Source: Streptomyces sp. 378 (GTDB lineage: Bacteria; Actinomycetota; Actinomycetes; Streptomycetales; Streptomycetaceae). From it: a stretch of DNA of 64,000 nucleotides. The DNA lies in the NCBI RefSeq assembly GCF_030124145.1, contig NZ_JASKMS010000010.1, positions 62,001-126,000 on the forward strand. Reading direction: 5' to 3'. Under the pieces are notes generated by a model. That model was not told the origin of the DNA. It searched no databases and saw only the letters and a program-made list of their open reading frames with translations. The position numbers were made by a program, and so were the translations under genes. This document shows positions 1-7,438 of this stretch, piece by piece (the stretch's first letter is position 1; each line of letters opens with the position of its first letter).

Positions 1-182
1 GCAGCGACGGCGGCAGCACCTGGAAGAAGGCCGCCACCGTTCCGGGCGGCCGGCCCCAGGCTCTCACCGCCGTCGACGCCGAGCACATCCTGGCAGCCAC
101 CCAGGGCGGGGTGTACGAGTCGAAGGACGGCGGCAAGGCGTTCACGAAGCGCCTCGCCGTCGAATCGAGCGGCGCCCACTGA
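1..182 (+). CDS. Asp-box (BNR-like) repeat protein, C-terminal fragment
   Basis: The window opens inside a plus-strand gene whose last 59 codons, read from base 3, end at TGA 180-182. The peptide carries two copies of the Asp-box pattern, SDGGSTW at its start and SKDGGKAF near its end, about 40 residues apart. That spacing is typical of beta-propeller blades in BNR/sialidase-like and YCF48-like proteins. Such proteins are often secreted or lipid-anchored in Streptomyces. The N-terminus lies outside the window, so neither enzyme activity nor a signal peptide can be judged; a non-enzymatic propeller is more likely than a true sialidase. Confidence 0.7.
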   Translation, partial: SDGGSTWKKAATVPGGRPQALTAVDAEHILAATQGGVYESKDGGKAFTKRLAVESSGAH

Positions 183-276
183 GCGGTAGCTCCCCACGGC
201 GGAGACTGCGCACCGGCTGGGCCGTCCCGGAAACCCCCGGTCGGGGGCCGTGTGTTGACCCTGTAGGTTCTGCGCC

Positions 277-795
277 ATGGTGCGATACGCGGAGCCGGGC
301 GCGGTGGAATGGGTGGAGTCGGGCGGCGGGCCGCTGATAGCGGTACCGGAACCCGTCCTGCCGTTCTGGGCGGGCGCCGACGGAGAGGAGACGGCCTCGG
401 ACTACGACCGGGCCTGCGAGGTGGACGGCCACGTCGGCCTCCTCCCGGTCGGCGACTGCACCGCCCTGGTCCTGGGCGACGAGCCCGCCTCGACCGCCTA
501 TCTGCCCGACCACGGCGTGTTCGTCCGGTGGTGCGCCGGCGACTCCGAGGACGAACTCCTGGCGAGCGTCCCGGCGGCGACCGCCACGGCGCAATGGGGA
601 CCGGAGACGACCTGGAAGGTGCCCGGCCCCGTGCGCCTCTTCGACGCGGCCTGGCCCGGGACGGACCTCACGGGCACCGACCAGGTACGGGTGGTGCTGG
701 AACCGGGGAGGTACGCGGTCCGCGCGGCGAGGGTCCAGCCGGGCCCGGAGACCTGGCTGGACCTGATCGAGCTGCGCCTCCAGGCGCCGCGGTAG
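277..795 (+). CDS. Imm21-type immunity protein
   Basis: A 172-residue soluble acidic protein with no signal peptide or membrane segment. The N-terminus (WVESGGGPLIAVPE, about residues 11-24) and the tryptophan-rich middle resemble the Imm21 family described from polymorphic-toxin loci; this was recognised by eye, not by a search. Members are thought to neutralise a cognate toxin domain. No toxin gene is adjacent: upstream is an Asp-box protein and downstream, convergent, a DUF885 hydrolase. In Streptomyces these genes often occur alone, so the immunity role is a family-based guess. The ATG at 277 is the first plausible start after the upstream stop. Confidence 0.65.
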   Translation: MVRYAEPGAVEWVESGGGPLIAVPEPVLPFWAGADGEETASDYDRACEVDGHVGLLPVGDCTALVLGDEPASTAYLPDHGVFVRWCAGDSEDELLASVPAATATAQWGPETTWKVPGPVRLFDAAWPGTDLTGTDQVRVVLEPGRYAVRAARVQPGPETWLDLIELRLQAPR

Positions 796-813
796 CGACG
801 CCCCACAAGGCGC

Positions 814-2505
814 CTACAGCCGGGACAGTTCGTCCACCAGGTCGTCCAGCCCCAGGGAGCCCTGGGACAGCGCCGCCATGTGCCACGCCTTCGGGTCGAA
901 GGCGTCGCCGTGCCGCGTGCGGGCGTTCTCGCGGCCGAGCAGCCAGGCCCGCTCGCCGAGCTTGTAGCCGATCGCCTGGCCCGGCATGGACAGGTAGCGC
1001 GTCAGCTCGCTCTCCACGAAGTCGGCCGGGCGGCTGCTGTGCGAGCCGAAGAACTCCTGGGCCAGCTCGGGCGTCCAGCGCTCCCCGGGGTGGAAGGGGG
1101 AGTCGTCCGGGATCGTCAGCTCCAGGTGCATGCCGATGTCGATGATGACGCGCACCGCCCGCATCATCTGCGCGTCCAGGTAGCCGAGCCGGCGCTCCGG
1201 GTCCGTGAGGAAGCCCAGTTCGTCCATCAGCCGCTCCGCGTACAGCGCCCAGCCCTCGGCGTTGGCGCTCACCATGCCGACGCTCGCCTGGTAGCGGGAG
1301 AGGTCCTGCGCCACGTGCTTCCACTGGGCCAGCTGGAGGTGGTGGCCGGGAACGCCCTCGTGGTACCAGGTCGACACCAGGTCGTAGACCGGGAAGCGCG
1401 TCTCGCCCATGGTCGGCAGCCAGGTGCAGCCCGGGCGCGAGAAGTCGTCCGAGGGGGGCGTGTAGTAGGGGGCGGCGGCGCTGCCCGGAGGGGCGATGCG
1501 CGACTCCACCCGGCGCACCCGCTCGGCCAGGTCGAAGTGGGTGCCGTCGAGCGCGTCCATCGCCTCGTCCATGAGGCTCTGCAGCCAGTCGCGGACCTCG
1601 TCGACGCCCTCGATGTGCGTGCCCTGCGCGTCGAGGTGGGCCAGCGCCTCCCACGGTGTGCCCGCGCCCGGCAGGATCTTCTCGGCCTCGCTCCTCATCT
1701 CGCCGAGGAGGCGGTGGTACTCGGACCAGCCGTAGGCGTACGCCTCGTCCAGGTCGAGGTCGGTGCCGTTGAAGTAGCGCACCCAGCGCGCGTACCGCTC
1801 CCGGCCCACCACGTCGGGCGCGCCCTCGATCGCCGGCGTGTACACGTCCCGCATCCAGTCGCGCAGCCGGACGACGGCCTCGGTGGCCGAGCGGGCGGCG
1901 GCGTCCAGCCGTGAGCGCAGGGACTCGGGGCCGGCGGCGGCGTACTGCTCGAACCAGCCGTGGCCCTCGCCGTCGGCGTCGGCCCACTCGCCGAGCTGCT
2001 CCACGAAGGTGGCGGTGGCGCGGGGGCCGCCGTACAGCTTCCGTTCCAGGCCGAGCGCGAGGGACCGGCGGTATCCCTCCAGCGCGTCCGGGACCGCGCG
2101 CAGCCGCTCGGTGATCGCCGCCCAGTCCTCCTCCGACTGCGCCGGCGTCACGGTGAACACCTGCCGCACCGCATGGGCGACGGAGCTCAGGTTGCTGACG
2201 GAACGCAGGCTCTCGTCGGCCTCGTGCACCGCGAGTTCGGCGCCCAGCCGCTCGCGCAGCAGCCGCGCGCACCGGCGTTCGATGTCGCTGTCCGCGCCGG
2301 GCAGCCGCTCGGCCTCGTCCAGCCGGGCCAGCGTCCGGCGTGCCAGCTCCGCGAGCGCCTCCTGACCCGCGGGCGAAGTGTCGGGCAGCCTGCTCGAACT
2401 CTCCTTGTCGCCGAGGAACGTCCCGGTGATCGGATCGAGGGCGACGAGCTCGTCGACGTACGCGTCGGCGACCTCACGGGGCAGCGGGCTCTTGATCTCA
2501 GACAT
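814..2505 (-). CDS. DUF885 family protein (putative zinc-dependent peptidase)
   Basis: A 563-residue protein matching DUF885 in length and in its signature HEGVPGHHLQ (about residues 380-389). This HExxPGHH pattern resembles the zinc-binding helix of M32-like metallopeptidases. Other family-like stretches are YFNGTDLDLDEAYAYG and YYTPPSDD. No signal peptide is visible, so it is probably cytoplasmic. The start MSEIKSP at 2505 was chosen over an upstream in-frame codon at 2535 because the extra ten residues are not protein-like. It lies 31 bp downstream of an Lrp-type regulator on the same strand, so the two may be cotranscribed. The substrate is unknown. Confidence 0.85.
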   Translation of the reverse strand: MSEIKSPLPREVADAYVDELVALDPITGTFLGDKESSSRLPDTSPAGQEALAELARRTLARLDEAERLPGADSDIERRCARLLRERLGAELAVHEADESLRSVSNLSSVAHAVRQVFTVTPAQSEEDWAAITERLRAVPDALEGYRRSLALGLERKLYGGPRATATFVEQLGEWADADGEGHGWFEQYAAAGPESLRSRLDAAARSATEAVVRLRDWMRDVYTPAIEGAPDVVGRERYARWVRYFNGTDLDLDEAYAYGWSEYHRLLGEMRSEAEKILPGAGTPWEALAHLDAQGTHIEGVDEVRDWLQSLMDEAMDALDGTHFDLAERVRRVESRIAPPGSAAAPYYTPPSDDFSRPGCTWLPTMGETRFPVYDLVSTWYHEGVPGHHLQLAQWKHVAQDLSRYQASVGMVSANAEGWALYAERLMDELGFLTDPERRLGYLDAQMMRAVRVIIDIGMHLELTIPDDSPFHPGERWTPELAQEFFGSHSSRPADFVESELTRYLSMPGQAIGYKLGERAWLLGRENARTRHGDAFDPKAWHMAALSQGSLGLDDLVDELSRL

Positions 2506-2536
2506 GCGGCCATCCTCGTACGACGGACCGCACACG

Positions 2537-3028
2537 TCACGCGGATTGAGCCGACGGCGAAGGCGGCAGCAGCGGCCCGCACTCCCACTGCTGGAAGATC
2601 AGCCGGGTCTCCACCCGCGCCACCTCCCGGCGCGAGGTGAACTCGTCCAGCACCAGCCGCTGGAGATCGGCCATGTCGGCGACCGCGACATGGACCAGGT
2701 AGTCGTCCGGGCCGGTCAGGTGGAAGACCGTCCGCGACTCCGGCAGGGCCCGAATCCGCTCCACGAACGGCCCCACCAGCTCCCGCCGGTGCGGTCTGAC
2801 CTGCACCGACAGCAGAGCCTCAAGTCCGCGCCCCAGCTTGGCCGGATCCAGCTCCAGCCGGTGACCGAGGATGACGCCCGAGCGGCGCAGCCGCGTCACC
2901 CGGTCCAGACAGGTCGACGGCGCCACCCCGACCTGCGCGGCGAGATCCCGGTACGTCGCCCGGGCGTCGTTCTGCAACAGCCGCAGCAGATGGAGATCCA
3001 CCGGATCGAGTACGACGGATTCGGCCAT
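2537..3028 (-). CDS. Lrp/AsnC family transcriptional regulator
   Basis: A 163-residue regulator. The N-terminal winged helix (about residues 8-60) includes LLQNDARATYRDLAAQVGV and the recognition helix APSTCLDRVTRL. The C-terminal RAM/AsnC ligand domain (about 70-150) carries VFHLTGPDDYLVHV. It is divergent from a PLP enzyme of sulfur amino-acid metabolism, with about 60 bp between the start codons, and such regulators commonly control the neighbouring divergent gene in response to an amino acid. ATG 3028 (MAESVVLD) is the only sensible start; the open frame continues far upstream only as antisense of the PLP gene. Confidence 0.93.
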   Translation of the reverse strand: MAESVVLDPVDLHLLRLLQNDARATYRDLAAQVGVAPSTCLDRVTRLRRSGVILGHRLELDPAKLGRGLEALLSVQVRPHRRELVGPFVERIRALPESRTVFHLTGPDDYLVHVAVADMADLQRLVLDEFTSRREVARVETRLIFQQWECGPLLPPSPSAQSA

Positions 3029-3088
3029 GGGCCGAACGTAGCACGGGATATCGCGCCGACGACCCGGCCGATGTTCACCCTTGCCCAC

Positions 3089-4318
3089 ATGGACATGGAC
3101 CCAACGAGCACGCGCGCCCACGACGACGTACGCACCGCACCGCGAGCCCTCGCCACCGAGGCCGTGCACGCCGGGCGGGACGACCTCGCCCGGCAGGGGC
3201 TGCACGCCCCGCCGATCGACCTGTCCACCACCTACCCGTCCTACGACAGCCGCGGCGAGGCGGCCCGTATCGACGCCTTCGCCACCACCGGCGCCGAGCC
3301 CGACGGCCCGCCGGTCTACGGACGGCTGGGCAACCCGACCGTCGCCCGCTTCGAGACGGCTCTGGCCCGCCTGGAGGGCACCGAGGCGGCGGTGGCGTTC
3401 GCCAGCGGCATGGCCGCGCTGAGCGCCGTCCTCCTCGTCCGCGGCTCGATGGGCCTGCGGCACGTCGTCGCCGTCCGTCCCCTCTACGGATGCAGCGACC
3501 ATCTGCTGACCGCCGGGCTGCTCGGCTCGGAGGTGACCTGGACCGACCCGGCCGGGGTCGCGGACGCGCTGCGCCCCGACACGGGTCTGGTCCTGGTCGA
3601 GTCCCCGGCCAACCCCACCCTCGCCGAGGTCGACCTGCGGGCCGTCGCCCACGCCTGCGGCTCGGTGCCGCTGCTCGTGGACAACACCTTCGCCACACCG
3701 GTCCTGCAGCGCCCCGCGGAACAGGGCGCCCGGCTGGTCCTGCACAGCGCCACCAAGTACCTCGGCGGGCACGGGGACGTGCTCGCGGGCGTCGTCGCCT
3801 GCGACGAGGAGTCCGCCGGCCGGCTGCGTCAGGTGCGTTTCGCCACGGGCGGCGTCCTGCACCCGCTGGCCGGCTATCTGCTGCTGCGCGGTCTGTCCAC
3901 CCTGCCCGTCCGGGTCCGGGCGGCCTCCGCCACCGCCGCCGAACTGGCCCGCCGCCTGGCCGCCGACCCGCGGATCGCCCGGGTGCACTACCCGCGCATC
4001 GGCGGCGCCATGGTCGCCTTCGAGGTGCACGGCGACCCGCACGAGGTCATCGCCGACGTCCGCCTGATCACCCCGGCGGTGAGTCTGGGCAGCGTGGACA
4101 CCCTCATCCAGCACCCGGCCTCCATCAGCCACCGCATCGTCGACGCGGACGACCGCAGGGAAGCGGGGGTGAGCGACCGGCTGCTGCGCATGTCGGTGGG
4201 TCTGGAGGACGTGGAGGACCTGTGGTCGGATCTCGACCAGGCCCTCTCCGGACCTCAGGGGGGCGGGAGGAACCGCGCGACGAGCCGCACCGCGCCCGCC
4301 CCCGCGCTCGCCGGCTGA
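3089..4318 (+). CDS. Cys/Met metabolism PLP-dependent enzyme (cystathionine gamma-lyase/synthase type)
   Basis: A 409-residue member of the trans-sulfuration PLP family. Visible signatures are the substrate-side YGRLGNPT, the phosphate-binding FASGMAALSAV, the Asp of LLVDNTFATPV and the PLP lysine in HSATKYLGGHGD. It is expected to act on cystathionine, homocysteine or methionine in the cytoplasm. Between VHYP and GGAMVAFEV the chain is about 15 residues shorter than in typical family members, so an active-site-flanking loop is reduced. ATG codons at 3071 and 3095 are alternative starts. The divergent Lrp-type gene is the likely regulator, and a strong hairpin follows the stop codon. The exact reaction cannot be assigned from sequence. 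Confidence 0.88.
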   Translation: MDMDPTSTRAHDDVRTAPRALATEAVHAGRDDLARQGLHAPPIDLSTTYPSYDSRGEAARIDAFATTGAEPDGPPVYGRLGNPTVARFETALARLEGTEAAVAFASGMAALSAVLLVRGSMGLRHVVAVRPLYGCSDHLLTAGLLGSEVTWTDPAGVADALRPDTGLVLVESPANPTLAEVDLRAVAHACGSVPLLVDNTFATPVLQRPAEQGARLVLHSATKYLGGHGDVLAGVVACDEESAGRLRQVRFATGGVLHPLAGYLLLRGLSTLPVRVRAASATAAELARRLAADPRIARVHYPRIGGAMVAFEVHGDPHEVIADVRLITPAVSLGSVDTLIQHPASISHRIVDADDRREAGVSDRLLRMSVGLEDVEDLWSDLDQALSGPQGGGRNRATSRTAPAPALAG

Positions 4319-4332
4319 CGACGACGGCTAAC

Positions 4333-4383
4333 GGGTCCTTTCACTATGAGCGTCCGATCAGGTCGCTCATAGTGAAAGGACCC
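4333..4383. terminator. Bidirectional hairpin terminator
   Basis: A perfect 20-bp inverted repeat (4333-4352 and 4364-4383) with an 11-nt loop lies between two convergent genes. It begins 14 nt after the PLP-enzyme stop and touches the stop codon of the ACT-GNAT gene. The arms are unusually AT-rich for this genome, and there is no long T-tract, as is common in Streptomyces. Confidence 0.85.
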
Positions 4384-5640
4384 CTAAGGCGCCGAGGTGC
4401 TTCCCAGACCTTCCGCGCCCGACGCGACGACCTCGCCCAGCCGTGCCGTGATGACCAGCGTCCCCTCCTCGACCTGGTAGTCGAGAGGCAGCCCGAGCCC
4501 GCGCATCGCGGCCACCATCCCCGTGTTGGAGGCCTGCGTCACGGCATACACACTCGAGCAGCCCGCCTCGGCGGCCATCGCGACCAGTCGCCCCAACAGC
4601 TGCGCGCCGACACCCCGCCGCTGCCACGCGTCCTCGACGAGCAGCGCGACCTCCGTCTCGTCCCCGTCCCACAGGAGGTGACCGAGCCCGACGATCCGCC
4701 CGGAGGCCGTCTGCACGGCGAGGGTGCGGCCGTAGCGCGGGCTGAGCAGGTGGTTGAGGTACCGGTCGGCGTCCCGCACGGGCCCGTGATAGCGCAGCCT
4801 CAACGTGTGCGGGGAGCACCGCTCGTGCATCGCCCTGGCCGCTTCGAGGTCGCGTGTGTCGGCCCGCCGCACGGTGATGTCGCTGCCCTCGGCGAGGGTG
4901 AGGTGGTCCCGCCCGTGCGGGAGACGCGGCCCGAGCCGGGCGTCCAGTTCCACCAGGGCCCTGGCCCGGGCGAACTCGGTCGGGGTGAACGGCAGATACG
5001 GCCGCTCCACGGTGATCACTCCACCATCGGGGGCGCGCAGCCGCATCACCGTGTCGTCGAGCGCCCCCTCCACCGGAAGGCCGTCCGCTGCCCGGCCGGC
5101 GCCGGCCCGAGCGGGCTGGGAACGAATCGTGCACCGGCCCAGCAACTGCCGCAAGGCGAGCGGCAGTTCCGCCGCGTCCAGGGCCGTGCGGGCGGCCAGC
5201 CCGAGGATGCGGGTCGGCGCGTCCACCAGGTCGTGGGCGTCGGCCCGCTCGATCCAGGTGTCGGCGCCACCGGCCGACTCGACGGCCGCGGTGATCCCGG
5301 CCGCCGGCAGACCGGCCGGGCTCCGCAGTAGGAACTCGTCGACCGTGCCTTCGGCCAGCGGGTGCGTCTGGAGGCTCAGGATGTCGACCCTCTGCCCGGC
5401 CAGGGCCGCGCAGAGGGTCGCCAGAGACCCGGGTTCGTCCTGCACCGTGGTCCGCATCCGCCACAGGGTGTTCGCCCCCGGCACCGGCTCGGGTGCCGGG
5501 GACCCGGTATCACGCGTCGGCGGTGCGTGTTCGTGGCGTCGTGTTCGCCAGGTCCGGAACGTCTCGGAGATCCGCTGCCACGGTGTGGCGGGGCGGCAGT
5601 CGGCGTCGTGGTGCGGCACATGAGTCACTTCTCGCGTCAT
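4384..5640 (-). CDS. ACT domain-GNAT acetyltransferase fusion
   Basis: A 418-residue protein. After a basic, disordered-looking N-terminus (1-58) comes an ACT-like domain (about 60-130, TVQDEPGSLATLCAALAGQ), usually an amino-acid-binding regulatory module. The C-terminal GNAT domain (about 255-395) contains RRADTRDLEAARAMHERC and the acetyl-CoA loop QRRGVGAQLL. A likely reading is an acetyltransferase controlled by a small ligand, but acceptor and ligand are unknown. Its stop codon abuts the 4333-4383 hairpin. Later in-frame starts are possible because the first 20 residues look unconserved. Confidence 0.85.
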   Translation of the reverse strand: MTREVTHVPHHDADCRPATPWQRISETFRTWRTRRHEHAPPTRDTGSPAPEPVPGANTLWRMRTTVQDEPGSLATLCAALAGQRVDILSLQTHPLAEGTVDEFLLRSPAGLPAAGITAAVESAGGADTWIERADAHDLVDAPTRILGLAARTALDAAELPLALRQLLGRCTIRSQPARAGAGRAADGLPVEGALDDTVMRLRAPDGGVITVERPYLPFTPTEFARARALVELDARLGPRLPHGRDHLTLAEGSDITVRRADTRDLEAARAMHERCSPHTLRLRYHGPVRDADRYLNHLLSPRYGRTLAVQTASGRIVGLGHLLWDGDETEVALLVEDAWQRRGVGAQLLGRLVAMAAEAGCSSVYAVTQASNTGMVAAMRGLGLPLDYQVEEGTLVITARLGEVVASGAEGLGSTSAP

Positions 5641-5696
5641 GCACCCACTGTGAAGGAACGGTGTTGCGTGATCGAGAACGCTCTGTGACTGCCGGG

Positions 5697-5720
5697 TAAA
5701 GGGCGGGCTTTCCCCCTTTA
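5697..5720 (-). terminator. Candidate terminator after phoD
   Basis: Seven-bp arms TAAAGGG (5697-5703) and CCCTTTA (5714-5720) flank a 10-nt loop, 29 bp beyond the PhoD stop codon. The stem is short and AT-rich, so this is a weak candidate. Confidence 0.4.
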
Positions 5721-5748
5721 TCGACGCTTCAAACGTTGCGTTCCGTAC

Positions 5749-7311
5749 CTACTGGCCGACCCGGCCCGGCTGGAGCACCTGCGTGAACAACACCGTGCCG
5801 TCCTGCTCCCGCAGACGGACCGTCAGCTCCCCGCTGTGGCCGTCGATGTCCACCTCTCCGAAGAACTGGAAGCCCCCGGCGGGCGAGACGTTGGGGGTCG
5901 TCGGTGCCTTCACGAACACACGGTCCGGTCCGAAGGTTCCGTCCAGCGCGTTCGCCGGGAAGGCACCGGCGTTGAGCGGACCCGAGACGAACTCCCAGAA
6001 CGGCTCGAAGTCGCTGAAGGCGGCCTTCGACGGCTGGTAGTGCTGAGCCGAGGTGTGGTGCACATCGGCGGTCAGCCACACCGTGCCCGTGATCCGCCGG
6101 TGCTTGACGAACCGCAGCAGTTCGGCGATCTGCAGTTCGCGGCCGAGCGGCTTGCCGGGGTCGCCCTGCGCGACGGCCTCGATGTTCGGCGCGTCCGGGA
6201 CGACCAGGCCGATCGGCATGTCGGAGGCGATCACCTTCCACACGGCCCGGGAGCGGGACAACTCGCGCTTGAGCCACTGAAGTTGCTCGCGGCCGAGAAT
6301 GCCCTGCGGATCCACCGGCTGGTCGTTCGGCGAGTTGGCGTTGCGGTAGGTGCGCATGTCCAGGACGAAGACGTCCAGCAGCGGACCGTGATGCTGCACG
6401 CGGTGGACACGGCCGCCGGGGCGGCGCAGCGTGGAGATCGGGAAGTACTCCGAGAAGGCCCGGCGGGCACGGGCGGCGAGCACGTCGACGCGCTTCTCGG
6501 TGTACCGGGCGTCGGTGAGGATCTCGCCCGGGTACCAGTTGTTGGTGACCTCGTGATCGTCCCACTGGACGATGGACGGGACCCGGGCGTTGAAGGCCCG
6601 CAGGTTCTCGTCGAGCAGGTTGTACCGGAAGTTGCCGCGGAACTCCCCGAGTGTCTCGGCGACCTTGGCCTTCTCCTCGGTGGTGACGTTCCGCCAGGTG
6701 CGGCCGTCGGGCAGGGCCACGGTCTCGGTGATCGGGCCGTCGGCGTAGACGGTGTCGCCGCTGCACAGGAAGAAGTCCGGGTCGAGGGCGGCCATCGCGT
6801 TGTAGATCGTGTAACCGCCGAACTCCGGGTTGATGCCCCAGCCCTGCCCGGCCAGGTCGCCGGACCAGACGAACCGCACACCGTCGCGGCGCTTGGCCGA
6901 CGCCGTGCGGAAGGTGCCGGTGACCGGTTCGCCGGTGCGGCGCGGGTCGTCGGGGTCGGCGAGCAGCACACGGTAGTGGATCTGCTCGCCGGACGGCAGG
7001 CCGCGCAGCCGGGTCGTGCCCGTGAAGTCGGTACCCGGACCCAGCAGCGGGCCGTGCCATCTGCGGGCGGTGCGGAACGACTCGGTCGCCGACGTCTCGA
7101 CGATCATCCGGGCCGGACGGTCGGAGCGCACCCACACCAGCCCGGAGTCGCAGGTCACGTCTCCCGCCTGCACACCCCACCCCGCCGTCGGGCGCCCGGA
7201 GCGCGCGAACGCGGGTGCCGCGCCGAGAGCGGTGGGCAGGGACAGGGCCGCCGACGCGGCGAGGGAGCCACGCAGGACGCTACGGCGCCCGGGCAACGGA
7301 CGGTGTGACAT
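5749..7311 (-). CDS. phoD: Tat-exported alkaline phosphatase D (PhoD) family protein
   Basis: A 520-residue secreted metallophosphatase. The N-terminus is a clear twin-arginine signal (GRRSVLRGSLAASAALSLP, Arg9-Arg10) with probable cleavage near AFA. A PhoD N-terminal beta domain (about 45-145) precedes the calcineurin-like domain, in which WSGDLAGQGWG, LCSGDTVYADGP, WDDHEVTNNW and TADVHHTSAQHY supply the expected metal and phosphate ligands. PhoD enzymes release phosphate from phosphodiesters such as teichoic acids outside the cell. ATG 7311 was chosen because GGAGG lies 7 nt upstream and the signal peptide starts cleanly. A PHO box upstream implies PhoP control under phosphate starvation. 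Confidence 0.95.
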   Translation of the reverse strand: MSHRPLPGRRSVLRGSLAASAALSLPTALGAAPAFARSGRPTAGWGVQAGDVTCDSGLVWVRSDRPARMIVETSATESFRTARRWHGPLLGPGTDFTGTTRLRGLPSGEQIHYRVLLADPDDPRRTGEPVTGTFRTASAKRRDGVRFVWSGDLAGQGWGINPEFGGYTIYNAMAALDPDFFLCSGDTVYADGPITETVALPDGRTWRNVTTEEKAKVAETLGEFRGNFRYNLLDENLRAFNARVPSIVQWDDHEVTNNWYPGEILTDARYTEKRVDVLAARARRAFSEYFPISTLRRPGGRVHRVQHHGPLLDVFVLDMRTYRNANSPNDQPVDPQGILGREQLQWLKRELSRSRAVWKVIASDMPIGLVVPDAPNIEAVAQGDPGKPLGRELQIAELLRFVKHRRITGTVWLTADVHHTSAQHYQPSKAAFSDFEPFWEFVSGPLNAGAFPANALDGTFGPDRVFVKAPTTPNVSPAGGFQFFGEVDIDGHSGELTVRLREQDGTVLFTQVLQPGRVGQ

Positions 7312-7377
7312 GGATGTGCCTCCAGGGACTCGATCCGGCCAAGTGTGCAGAGCCACACCTACTGGCACGCCGCAGCG

Positions 7378-7399
7378 CACACACGAACCCCGAGTGAAC
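7378..7399 (-). promoter_or_regulatory. Candidate PHO box (PhoP direct repeats) upstream of phoD
   Basis: On the minus strand two adjacent 11-nt direct repeats occur about 70-90 bp upstream of the phoD start. The first, GTTCACTCGGG (7399-7389), fits the Streptomyces PhoP unit G(G/T)TCAYYYR(G/C)G at every position. The second, GTTCGTGTGTG (7388-7378), is a weaker match. Placement in front of a phosphatase gene supports the call. Confidence 0.7.
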
Positions 7400-7438
7400 A
7401 ACTGACCGCGGGATGAGGGAACCGGCGAACCGGCCGGA

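Noticed and set aside
2378..3070. Long plus-strand frame extending the PLP enzyme upstream by over 200 codons
   Set aside because: It is antisense to the DUF885 and Lrp genes and has no family resemblance; real similarity begins near 3089.
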